A DNA stretch of 64,000 nucleotides from Echiichthys vipera (taxonomy: Eukaryota > Chordata > Actinopteri > Perciformes > Trachinidae). The stretch covers positions 3,434,179 through 3,498,178 of the forward strand of contig OY829662.1 of NCBI GenBank assembly GCA_963691815.1, in the 5' to 3' direction. A program made the position numbers and the translations under genes. Below the pieces are notes generated by a model. That model saw only the letters and a program-made list of their open reading frames with translations, did not search any database and was not told the origin of the DNA. Positions 1 through 13,219 of the stretch are shown here, one piece after another; the stretch's first letter is position 1; every line of letters begins with the position of its first letter.

Positions 1-3000
1 TTAAATAGGCCATAACTTTTGATAGGAACGCCGTAGAGACTCCATCTTGGTACCGATGGAAAGCGCAGGGCCATAAATAGGGGGGTAGGCGAAGTCTCAA
101 CAAATGAGCACCTAAGGGGAAAAAAATAGGCACAGAAATGTTCAAGATCAAAGGGTTCCCGACGTCCGATCGCAACGAAACTAGCACCAGTGCACTCAGC
201 GCCCAGGAAATAGGGGGGGGGGGGGTAGCCCAAGTTTCAAGTCTCTAAACTAACCGTAACTCCTAAACCCTAACCCTAATCCTAACCCTAACCCTAACCC
301 TAACCCTAATCTCAAACCTTAACCCTATTTTAAATAGGCCATAACTTTTGATAGGAACGTGGTAGAGACTCCATCTTGGTACCGATGGAAAGCGCAGGGC
401 CATAAATAGGGGGGTAGGCGAAGTCTCAACAAATGAGCACCTAAGGGGAAAGAAATAGGCACAGAAATGTTCAAGATCAAAGGGTTCCAGACGTCCGATC
501 GCAACGAAACTAGCACCAGTGCACTCAGCGCCCAGGAAATAGGGGGGGTAGCCCAAGTTTCAAGTCTCTAAACTAACCCTAACTCCTAAACCCTAACCCT
601 AATCCTAACCCTAACCCTAACCCTAACCCTAATCCCAAACCTTAACCCTATTTTAAATAGGCCATAACTTTTGATAGGAACGTCGTAGAGACTCCATATT
701 GGTACCAATGGAAAGCGCAGGGCCATAAATAGGGGGGTAGGCGAAGTCTCAACAAATGAGCACCTGAGGGGAAAAAAATAGGCACAGAATTGTTCAAGAT
801 CAAAGGGTTCCCGACGTCCGATCGCAACGAAACTAGCACCAGTGCACTCAGCGCCCAGGAAATAGGGGGGGGGTAGCCCAAGTTTCAAGTCTCTAAACTA
901 ACCCTAACTCCTAAACCCTAACCCTAATCCTAACCCTAACCCTAACCCTAACCCTAACCCTAATCCCAAACCCTAACCCTAACCCTAACCCTAATCTCAA
1001 ACCTTAACCCTATTTTAAATAGGCCATAACTTTTGATAGGAACGTCTTAGAGACTCCATCTTGGTACCGATGGAAAGCGCAGGGCCATAAATAGGGGGGT
1101 AGGCGAAGTCTCAACAAATGAGCACCTAAGGGGAAAAAAATAGGCACAGAATTGTTCAAGATCAAAGGGTTCCAGACGTCCGATCGCAACGAAACTAGCA
1201 CCAGTGCACTCAGCGCCCAGGAAATAGGGGGGTAGCCCAAGTTTCAAGTCTCTAAACTAACCCTAACTCCTAAACCCTAACCCTAATCCTAACCCTAACC
1301 CTAACCCTAACCCTAAACCTAATCCCAAACCCTATCCCTAACCCTAACCCTAATCTCAAACCTTAACCCTATTTTAAATAGGCCATAACTTTTGATAGGA
1401 ACGTCGTAGAGACTCCATCTTGGTACCGATGGAAAGTGCAGGGCCATAAATAGGGGGGTAGGCGAAGTCTCAACAAATGAGCACCTAAGGGGAAAAAAAT
1501 AGGTACAGAATTGTTCAAGATCAAAGGGTTCCCGACGTCCGATCGCAATGAAACTAGCACCAGTGCACTCAGCGCCCAGGAAATAGGGGGGGTAGCCCAA
1601 GTTTCAAGTCTCTAAACTAACCCTAACTCCTAAACCCTAACCCTAATCCTAACCCTAACCCTAACCCTAACCCTAACCCTAATCCCAAACCCTATCCCTA
1701 ACCCTAACCCTAACCCTAACCCTAATCTCAAACCTTAACCCTATTTTAAATAGGCCATAACTTTTGATAGGAACGTCGTAAAGACTCCATCTTGGTACCG
1801 ATGGAAAGCGCAGGGCCATAAATAGGGGGGTAGGCGAAGTCTCAACAAATGAGCACCTAAGGGGAAAAAAATAGGCACAGAATTGTTCAAGATCAAAGGG
1901 TTCCCGACGTCCGATCGCAACGAAACTAGCACCAGTGCACTCAGCGCCCAGGAAATAGGGGGGGGTAGCCCAAGTTTCAAGTCTCTAAACTAACCCTAAC
2001 TCCTAAACCCTAACCCTAATCCTAACCCTAACCCTAACCCGAACCCTAACCCTAACCCTAACCCTAACCCTAATCTCAAACCTTAACCCTATTTTAAATA
2101 GGCCATAACTTTTGATAGGAACGTCTTAGAGACTCCATCTTGGTACCGATGGAAAGCGCAGGGCCATAAATAGGGGGGTAGGCGAAGTCTCAACAAATGA
2201 GCACCTAAGGGGAAAAAAATAGGCACAGAATTGTTCAAGATCAAAGGGTTCCAGACGTCCGATCGCAACGAAACTAGCACCAGTGCACTCAGCGCCCAGG
2301 AAATAGGGGGGTAGCCCAAGTTTCAAGTCTCTAAACTAACCCTAACCCCTAAACCCTAACCCTAATCCTAAACCCTAACCCTAACCCTAACCCTAACCCT
2401 AACCCTAATCCCAAACCCTAACCCTAATCCTAACCCTAACCCTAACCCTAACCCTAATCCCAAACCCTAACCCTAATCCTAACCCTAATCTCAAACCTTA
2501 ACCCTATTTTAAATAGGCCATAACTTTTGATAGGAACGTCGTAGAGACTCCATCTTGGTACCGATGGAAAGCGCAGGGCCATAAATAGTGGGGTAGGCGA
2601 AGTCTCAACAAATGAGCACCTAAGGGGAAAAAAATAGGCACAGAATTGTTCAAGATCAAAGGGTTCCCGACGTCCGATCGCAACGAAACTAGCACCAGTG
2701 CACTCAGCGCCCAGGAAATAGGGGGGGTAGCCCAAGTTTCAAGTCTCTAAACTAACCCTAACTCCTAAACCCTAACCCTAATCCTAACCCTAACCCTAAC
2801 CCTAACCCTAACCCTAACCCTAATCTCAAACCTTAACCCTATTTTAAATAGGCCATAACTTTTGATAGGAACGTCGTAGAGACTCCATCTTGGTACCGAT
2901 GGAAAGCGCAGGGCCATAAATAGGGGGGTAGGCGAAGTCTCAACAAATGAGCACCTAAGGGGAAAAAAATAGGTACAGAATTGTTCAAGATCAAAGGGTT

Positions 3001-4818
3001 CCCGACGTCTGATCGCAACGAAACTAGCACGAGTGCACTCAGCGCCCAGGAAATAGGGGGGGTAGCCCAAGTTTCAAGTCTCTAAACTAACCCTAACTCC
3101 TAAACCCTAACCCTAATCCTAACCCTAACCCTAACCCTAATCTCAAACCTTAACCCTATTTTAAATAGGCCATAACTTTTGATAGGAACGTCGTAGAGAC
3201 TCCATCTTGGTACCGATGGAAAGCGCAGGGCCATAAATAGGGGGGTAGGCGAAGTCTCAACAAATGAGCACCTAAGGGGAAAAAAATAGGTACAGAATTG
3301 TTCAAGATCAAAGGGTTCCCGACGTCCGATCGCAACGAAACTAGCACCAGTGCACTCAGCGCCCAGGAAATAGGGGGGGGGTAGCCCAAGTTTCAAGTCT
3401 CTAAACTAACCCTAACTCCTAAACCCTAACCCTAATCCTAACCCTAACCCTAACCCTAATCCTAACCCTAACCCTAACCCTAACCCTAACCCTAATCCCA
3501 AACCCTAACCCTTACCCTAACCCTAATCTCAAACCTTAACCCTATTTTAAATAGGCCATAACTTTTGATAGGAACGTCGTAGAGACTCCATCTTGGTACC
3601 AATGGAAAGCGCAGGGCCATAAAAAGGGGGGTAGGCGAAGTCTCAACAAATGAGCACCTAAGGGGGAAAAAATAGGCACAGAAATGTTCAAGATCAAAGG
3701 GTTCCCGACGTCCGATCGCAACGAAACTAGCACCAGTGCACTCAGCGCCCAGGAAATAGGGGGGGTAGCCCAAGTTTCAAGTCTCTAAACTAACCCTAAC
3801 TCCTAAACCCTAACCCTAATCCTAACCCTAACCCTAACCCTAACCCTAATCCCAAACCCTAACCCTAATCCTAACCCTAATCTCAAACCTTAACCCTATT
3901 TTAAATAGGCCATAACTTTTGATAGGAACGTCGTAGAGACTCCATCTTGGTACCGATGGAAAGCGCAGGGCCATAAATAGGGGGGTAGGCGAAGTCTCAA
4001 CAAATGAGCACCTAAGGGGAAAAAAATAGGCACAGAATTGTTCAAGATCAAAGGGTTCCCGACGTCCGATCGCAACGAAACTAGCACCAGTGCACTCAGC
4101 GCCCAGGAAATAGGGGGGGGGTAGCCCAAGTTTCAAGTCTCTAAACTAACCCTAACTCCTAAACCCTAACACTAATCCTAACCCTAACCCTAACCCTAAC
4201 CCTAACCCTAACCCTAATCTCAAACCTTAACCCTATTTTAAATAGGCCATGACTTTTGATAGGAACGTCGTAGAGACTCCATCTTGGTACCGATGGAAAG
4301 CGCAGGGCCATAAATAGGGGGGTAGGCGAAGTCTCAACAAATGAGCACCTAAGGGGAAAAAAATAGGTACAGAATTGTTCAAGATCAAAGGGTTCCCGAC
4401 GTCTGATCGCAACGAAACTAGCACGAGTGCACTCAGCGCCCAGGAAATAGGGGGGGTAGCCCAAGTTTCAAGTCTCTAAACTAACCCTAACTCCTAAACC
4501 CTAACCCTAATCCTAACCCTAACCCTAACCCTAACCCTAATCCCAAACCCTAACCCTAACCCTAACCCTAATCTCAAACCTTAACCCTATTTTAAATAGG
4601 CCATAACTTTTGATAGGAACGTCGTAGAGACTCCATCTTGGTACCGATGGAAAGCGCAGGGCCATAAATAGGGGGGTAGGCGAAGTCTCAACAAATGAGC
4701 ACCTAAGGGGAAAAAAATAGGCACAGAATTGTTCAAGATCAAAGGGTTCCCGACGTCCGATCGCAACGAAACTAGCACCAGTGCACTCAGCGCCCAGGAA
4801 ATAGGGGGGGTAGCCCAA

Positions 4819-6836
4819 GTTTCAAGTCTCTAAACTAACCGTAACTCCTAAACCCTAACCCTAATCCTAACCCTAACCCTAACCCTAACCCTAATCTCAA
4901 ACCTTAACCCTATTTTAAATAGGCCATAACTTTTGATAGGAACGTCGTAGAGACTCCATATTGGTACCAATGGAAAGCGCAGGGCCATAAATAGGGGGGT
5001 AGGCGAAGTCTCAACAAATGAGCACCTAAGGGGAAAAAAATAGGCACAGAATTGTTCAAGGTCAAAGGGTTCCCGACGTCCGATCGCAACGAAACTAGCA
5101 CCAGTGCACTCAGCGCCCAGGAAATAGGGGGGGGGGGGTGTAGCCCAAGTTTCAAGTCTCTAAACTAACCCTAACTCCTAAACCCTAACCCTAATCCTAA
5201 CCCTAACCCTAACCCTAACCCTAATCCCAAACCCTAACCCTAACCCTAATCTCAAACCTTAACCCTATTTTAAATAGGCCATAACTTTTGATAGGAACGT
5301 CGTAGAGACTCCATCTTGGTACCGATGGAAAGCGCAGGGCCATAAATAGGGGGGTAGGGGAAGTCTCAACAAATGAGCACCTAAGGGGAAAAAAATAGGC
5401 ACAGAATTGTTCAAGATCAAAGGGTTCCCGACGTCCGATCGCAACGAAACTAGCACCAGTGCACTCAGCGCCCAGGAAATAGGGGGGGTAGCCCAAGTTT
5501 CAAGTCTCTAAACTAACCCTAACTCCTAAACCCTAACCCTAATCCTAACCCTAACCCTAACCCTAACCCTAACCCTAACCCTAATCTCAAACCTTAACCC
5601 TATTTTAAATAGGCCATAACTTTTGATAGGAACGTCGTAGAGACTCCATCTTGGTACCGATGGAAAGCGCAGGGCCATAAATAGGGGGGTAGGCGAAGTC
5701 TCAACAAATGAGCACCTAAGGGGAAAAAAATAGGTACAGAATTGTTCAAGATCAAAGGGTTCCCGACGTCTGATCGCAACGAAACTAGCACGAGTGCACT
5801 CAGCGCCCAGGAAATAGGGGGGGTAGCCCAAGTTTCAAGTCTCTAAACTAACCGTAACTCCTAAACCCTAACCCTAATCCTAACCCTAACCCTAACCCTA
5901 ACCCTAATCTCAAACCTTAACCCTATTTTAAATAGGCCATAACTTTTGATAGGAACGTCGTAGAGACTCCATATTGGTACCAATGGAAAGCGCAGGGCCA
6001 TAAATAGGGGGGTATGCGAAGTCTCAACAAATGAGCACCTAAGGGGAAAAAAATAGGCACAGAATTGTTCAAGGTCAAAGGGTTCCCGACGTCCGATCGC
6101 AACGAAACTAGCACCAGTGCACTCAGCGCCCAGGAAATAGGGGGGGGGGGGGGTGTAGCCCAAGTTTCAAGTCTCTAAACTAACCCTAACTCCTAAACCC
6201 TAACCCTAATCCTAACCCTAACCCTAACCCTAATCCCAAACCCTAACCCTAACCCTAATCTCAAACCTTAACCCTATTTTAAATAGGCCATAACTTTTGA
6301 TAGGAACGTCGTAGAGACTCCATCTTGGTACCGATGGAAAGCGCAGGGCCATAAATAGGGGGGTAGGGGAAGTCTCAACAAATGAGCACCTAAGGGGAAA
6401 AAAATAGGCACAGAATTGTTCAAGATCAAAGGGTTCCCGACGTCCGATCGCAACGAAACTAGCACCAGTGCACTCAGCGCCCAGGAAATAGGGGGGGTAG
6501 CCCAAGTTTCAAGTCTCTAAACTAACCCTAACTCCTAAACCCTAACCCTAATCCTAACCCTAACCCTAACCCTAACCCTAACCCTAATCTCAAACCTTAA
6601 CCCTATTTTAAATAGGCCATAACTTTTGATAGGAACGTCGTAGAGACTCCATCTTGGTACCGATGGAAAGCGCAGGGCCATAAATAGGGGGGTAGGCGAA
6701 GTCTCAACAAATGAGCACCTAAGGGGAAAAAAATAGGTACAGAATTGTTCAAGATCAAAGGGTTCCCGACGTCTGATCGCAACGAAACTAGCACGAGTGC
6801 ACTCAGCGCCCAGGAAATAGGGGGGGTAGCCCAAGT
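4819..6836. repeat. ~1.01-kb three-unit higher-order duplication in the satellite
   Basis: Units at 4913, 5269 and 5604 are repeated in order at 5927, 6278 and 6607. Shared private variants are CCATATTGGTACCAATGG with CAAGGTCAAAGG in the first unit, GTAGGGGAAGTC in the second, and GGTACAGAATTG with GTCTGATCG in the third. The third-unit type also occurs alone at 2843, 4237 and 6930. Confidence 0.75.
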
Positions 6837-8261
6837 TTCAAGTCTCTAAACTAACCCTAACTCCTAAACCCTAACCCTAATCCTAACCCTAACCCTAACC
6901 CTAACCCTAATCTCAAACCTTAACCCTATTTTAAATAGGCCATAACTTTTGATAGGAACGTCGTAGAGACTCCATCTTGGTACCGATGGAAAGCGCAGGG
7001 CCATAAATAGGGGGGTAGGCGAAGTCTCAACAAATGAGCACCTAAGGGGAAAAAAATAGGTACAGAATTGTTCAAGATCAAAGGGTTCCCGACGTCTGAT
7101 CGCAACGAAACTAGCACGAGTGCACTCAGCGCCCAGGAAATAGGGGGGGTAGCCCAAGTTTCAAGTCTCTAAACTAACCCTAACTCCTAAACCCTAACCC
7201 TAATCCTAACCCTAACCCTAACCCTAATCCTAACCCTAACCCTAACCCTAACCCTAACCCTAATCCCAAACCCTAACCCTAACCCTAACCCTAATCTCAA
7301 ACCTTAACCCTATTTTAGATAGGCCATAACTTTTGATAGGAACGTCGTAGAGACTCCATCTTGGTACCGATGGAAAGCGCAGGGCCATAAATAGGGGGGT
7401 AGGTGAAGTCTCAACAAATGAGCACCTAAGGGGAAAAAAATAGGTACAGAATTGTTCAAGATCAAAGGGTTCCCGACGTCCGATCGCAACGAAACTAGCA
7501 CGAGTGCACTCAGCGCCCAGGAAATAGCGTGGGTAGCCCAAGTTTCAAGTCTCTAAACTAACCCTAACTCCTAAACCCTAACCCTAATCCTAACCCTAAC
7601 CCTAACCCTAATCCCAAACCCTAACCCTAACCCTAATCTCAAACCTTAACCCTATTTTAAATAGGCCATAACTTTTGATAGGAACGTCGTAGAGACTCCA
7701 TCTTGGTACCGATGGAAAGCGCAGGGCCATAAATAGGGGGGTAGGCGAAGTCTCAACAAATGAGCACCTAAGGGGAAAAAAATAGGCACAGAATTGTTCA
7801 AGATCAAAGGGTTCCAGACGTCCGATCGCAACGAAACTAGCACCAGTGCACTCAGCGCCCAGGAAATAGGGGGGGTAGCCCAAGTTTCAAGTCTCTAAAC
7901 TAACCGTAACTCCTAAACCCTAACCCTAATCCTAACCCTAACCCTAACCCTAACCCTAACCCTAATCCAAAACCCTAACCCTAACCCTAACCCTAACCCT
8001 AATCTCAAACCTTAACCCTATTTTAAATAGGCCATAACTTTTGATAGGAACGTCATAGAGACTCCATCTTGGTACCGATGGAAAGCGCAGGGCCATAAAT
8101 AGGGGGGTAGGCGAAGTCTCAACAAATGAGCACCTAAGGGGAAAAAAATAGGTACAGAATTGTTCAAGATCAAAGGGTTCCCGACGTCCGATCGCAACGA
8201 AACTAGCACCAGTGCACTCAGCGCCCAGGAAATAGGGGGGGTAGCCCAAGTTTCAAGTCTC

Positions 8262-11200
8262 TAAACTAACCCTAACTCCTAAACCCTAACCCTAATCCTA
8301 ACCCTAACCCTAACCCTAATCCTAACCCTAACCCTAACCCTAACCCTAACCCTAATCCCAAACCCTAACCCTAACCCTAACCCTAATCTCAAACCTTAAC
8401 CCTATTTTAGATAGGCCATAACTTTTGATAGGAACGTCGTAGAGACTCCATCTTGGTACCGATGGAAAGCGCAGGGCCATAAATAGGGGGGTAGGTGAAG
8501 TCTCAACAAATGAGCACCTAAAGGGAAAAAAATAGGTACAGAATTGTTCAAGATCAAAGGGTTCCCGACGTCCGATCGCAACGAAACTAGCACGAGTGCA
8601 CTCAGCGCCCAGGAAATAGGGGGGGGGGGGGGTAGCCCAAGTTTCAAGTCTCTAAACTAACCCTAACCCCTAAACCCTAACTCCTAAACCCTAACCCTAA
8701 CCCTAACCCTAACCCTAATCCCAAACCCTAACCCTAACCCTAACCCTAACCCTAATCTCAAACCTTAACCCTATTTTAAATAGGCCATAACTTTTGATAG
8801 GAACGTCGTAGAGACTCCATCTTGGTACCGATGGAAAGCGCAGGGCCATAAATAGGGGGGTAGGCGAAGTCTCAACAAATGAGCACCTAAGGGGAAAAAA
8901 ATAGGCACAGAATTGTTCAAGATCAAAGGGTTCCCGACGTCCGATCGCAACGAAACTAGCACCAGTGCACTCAGCGCCCAGGAAATAGGGGGGGGGGGGT
9001 AGCCCAAGTTTCAAGTCTCTAAACTAACCGTAACTCCTAAACCCTAACCCTAATCCTAACCCTAACCCTAACCCTAACCCTAATCTCAAACCTTAACCCT
9101 ATTTTAAATAGGCCATAACTTTTTATAGGAACGTCGTAGAGACTCCATCTTGGTACCGATGGAAAGCGCAGGGCCATAAATAGGGGGGTAGGCGAAGTCT
9201 CAACAAATGAGCACCTAAGGGGAAAAAAATAGGCACAGAATTGTTCAAGATCAAAGGGTTCCAGACGTCCGATCGCAACGAAACTAGCACCAGTGCACTC
9301 AGCGCCCAGGAAATAGGGGGGGTAGCCCAAGTTTCAAGTCTCTAAACTAACCCTAACTCCTAAACCCTAACCCTAATCCTAACCCTAACCCTAACCCTAA
9401 CCCTAACCCTAACCCTAATCCCGAACCCTAACCCTAACCCTAACCCTAACCCTAATCTCAAACCTTAACCCTATTTTAAATAGGCCATAACTTTTGATAG
9501 GAACGCCGTAGAGACTCCATCTTGGTACCGATGGAAAGCGCAGGGCCATAAATAGGGGGGTAGGCGAAGTCTCAACAAATGAGCACCTAAGGGGAAAAAA
9601 ATAGGCACAGAAATGTTCAAGATCAAAGGGTTCCCGACGTCCGATCGCAACGAAACTAGCACCAGTGCACTCAGCGCCCAGGAAATAGGGGGGGGGGGGG
9701 GGTAGCCCAAGTTTCAAGTCTCTAAACTAACCGTAACTCCTAAACCCTAACCCTAATCCTAACCCTAACCCTAACCCTAACCCTAATCTCAAACCTTAAC
9801 CCTATTTTAAATAGGCCATAACTTTTGATAGGAACGTGGTAGAGACTCCATCTTGGTACCGATGGAAAGCGCAGGGCCATAAATAGGGGGGTAGGCGAAG
9901 TCTCAACAAATGAGCACCTAAGGGGAAAGAAATAGGCACAGAATTGTTCAAGATCAAAGGGTTCCAGACGTCCGATCGCAACGAAACTAGCACCAGTGCA
10001 CTCAGCGCCCAGGAAATAGGGGGGGTAGCCCAAGTTTCAAGTCTCTAAACTAACCCTAACTCCTAAACCCTAACCCTAATCCTAACCCTAACCCTAACCC
10101 TAACCCTAATCTCAAACCTTAACCCTATTTTAAATAGGCCATAACTTTTTATAGGAACGTCGTAGAGACTCCATCTTGGTACCGATGGAAAGCGCAGGGC
10201 CATAAATAGGGGGGTAGGCGAAGTCTCAACAAATGAGCACCCAAGGGGAAAAAAATAGGCACAGAATTGTTCAAGATCAAAGGGTTCCAGACGTCCGATC
10301 GCAACGAAACTAGCACCAGTGCACTCAGCGCCCAGGAAATAGGGGGGGTAGCCCAAGTTTCAAGTCTCTAAACTAACCCTAACTCCTAAACCCTAACCCT
10401 AATCCTAACCCTAACCCTAACCCTAACCCTAACCCTAACCCTAATCCCGAACCCTAACCCTAACCCTAACCCTAACCCTAATCTCAAACCTTAACCCTAT
10501 TTTAAATAGGCCATAACTTTTGATAGGAACGCCATAGAGACTCCATCTTGGTACCGATGGAAAGCGCAGGGCCATAAATAGGGGGGTAGGCGAAGTCTCA
10601 ACAAATGAGCACCTAAGGGGAAAAAAATAGGCACAGAAATGTTCAAGATCAAAGGGTTCCAGACGTCCGATCGCAACGAAACTAGCACCAGTGCACTCAG
10701 CGCCCAGGAAATAGGGGGGGTAGCCCAAGTTTCAAGTCTCTAAACTAACCCTAACTCCTAAACCCTAACCCTAATCCTAACCCTAACCCTAACCCTAATC
10801 CTAACCCTAACCCTAACCCTAACCCTAACCCTAATCCCAAACCCTAACCCTAACCCTAACCCTAATCTCAAACCTTAACCCTATTTTAGATAGGCCATAA
10901 CTTTTGATAGGAACGTCGTAGAGACTCCATCTTGGTACCGATGGAAAGCGCAGGGCCATAAATAGGGGGGTAGGTGAAGTCTCAACAAATGAGCACCTAA
11001 AGGGAAAAAAATAGGTACAGAATTGTTCAAGATCAAAGGGTTCCCGACGTCCGATCGCAACGAAACTAGCACGAGTGCACTCAGCGCCCAGGAAATAGGG
11101 GGGGGGGGGGGTAGCCCAAGTTTCAAGTCTCTAAACTAACCCTAACCCCTAAACCCTAACTCCTAAACCCTAACCCTAACCCTAACCCTAACCCTAATCC

Positions 11201-13219
11201 CAAACCCTAACCCTAACCCTAACCCTAACCCTAATCTCAAACCTTAACCCTATTTTAAATAGGCCATAACTTTTGATAGGAACGTCGTAGAGACTCCATC
11301 TTGGTACCGATGGAAAGCGCAGGGCCATAAATAGGGGGGTAGGCGAAGTCTCAACAAATGAGCACCTAAGGGGAAAAAAATAGGCACAGAATTGTTCAAG
11401 ATCAAAGGGTTCCCGACGTCCGATCGCAACGAAACTAGCACCAGTGCACTCAGCGCCCAGGAAATAGGGGGGGGGGGGTAGCCCAAGTTTCAAGTCTCTA
11501 AACTAACCGTAACTCCTAAACCCTAACCCTAATCCTAACCCTAACCCTAACCCTAACCCTAATCTCAAACCTTAACCCTATTTTAAATAGGCCATAACTT
11601 TTTATAGGAACGTCGTAGAGACTCCATCTTGGTACCGATGGAAAGCGCAGGGCCATAAATAGGGGGGTAGGCGAAGTCTCAACAAATGAGCACCTAAGGG
11701 GAAAAAAATAGGCACAGAATTGTTCAAGATCAAAGGGTTCCAGACGTCCGATCGCAACGAAACTAGCACCAGTGCACTCAGCGCCCAGGAAATAGGGGGG
11801 GTAGCCCAAGTTTCAAGTCTCTAAACTAACCCTAACTCCTAAACCCTAACCCTAATCCTAACCCTAACCCTAACCCTAACCCTAACCCTAACCCTAATCC
11901 CGAACCCTAACCCTAACCCTAACCCTAACCCTAATCTCAAACCTTAACCCTATTTTAAATAGGCCATAACTTTTGATAGGAACGCCGTAGAGACTCCATC
12001 TTGGTACCGATGGAAAGCGCAGGGCCATAAATAGGGGGGTAGGCGAAGTCTCAACAAATGAGCACCTAAGGGGAAAAAAATAGGCACAGAAATGTTCAAG
12101 ATCAAAGGGTTCCCGACGTCCGATCGCAACGAAACTAGCACCAGTGCACTCAGCGCCCAGGAAATAGGGGGGGGGGGGGGGTAGCCCAAGTTTCAAGTCT
12201 CTAAACTAACCGTAACTCCTAAACCCTAACCCTAATCCTAACCCTAACCCTAACCCTAACCCTAATCTCAAACCTTAACCCTATTTTAAATAGGCCATAA
12301 CTTTTGATAGGAACGTGGTAGAGACTCCATCTTGGTACCGATGGAAAGCGCAGGGCCATAAATAGGGGGGTAGGCGAAGTCTCAACAAATGAGCACCTAA
12401 GGGGAAAGAAATAGGCACAGAATTGTTCAAGATCAAAGGGTTCCAGACGTCCGATCGCAACGAAACTAGCACCAGTGCACTCAGCGCCCAGGAAATAGGG
12501 GGGGTAGCCCAAGTTTCAAGTCTCTAAACTAACCCTAACTCCTAAACCCTAACCCTAATCCTAACCCTAACCCTAACCCTAACCCTAATCTCAAACCTTA
12601 ACCCTATTTTAAATAGGCCATAACTTTTTATAGGAACGTCGTAGAGACTCCATCTTGGTACCGATGGAAAGCGCAGGGCCATAAATAGGGGGGTAGGCGA
12701 AGTCTCAACAAATGAGCACCCAAGGGGAAAAAAATAGGCACAGAATTGTTCAAGATCAAAGGGTTCCAGACGTCCGATCGCAACGAAACTAGCACCAGTG
12801 CACTCAGCGCCCAGGAAATAGGGGGGGTAGCCCAAGTTTCAAGTCTCTAAACTAACCCTAACTCCTAAACCCTAACCCTAATCCTAACCCTAACCCTAAC
12901 CCTAACCCTAACCCTAACCCTAATCCCGAACCCTAACCCTAACCCTAACCCTAACCCTAATCTCAAACCTTAACCCTATTTTAAATAGGCCATAACTTTT
13001 GATAGGAACGCCATAGAGACTCCATCTTGGTACCGATGGAAAGCGCAGGGCCATAAATAGGGGGGTAGGCGAAGTCTCAACAAATGAGCACCTAAGGGGA
13101 AAAAAATAGGCACAGAAATGTTCAAGATCAAAGGGTTCCAGACGTCCGATCGCAACGAAACTAGCACCAGTGCACTCAGCGCCCAGGAAATAGGGGGGGG
13201 GGGGTAGCCCAAGTTTCAA
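8262..13219. repeat. 2479-bp tandem duplication inside the subtelomeric array
   Basis: Seven consecutive satellite units (8405 to 10501) recur in the same order at 10884 to 12980, each shifted by 2479 bp. The diagnostic variants are shared: TTTTAGATAGG in the first unit, ACTTTTTATAGG in the third and sixth, and GCCATAGAG in the last. The clearest difference is G-run length in the last unit. The estimated borders are 8262-10740 and 10741-13219. Confidence 0.85.
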
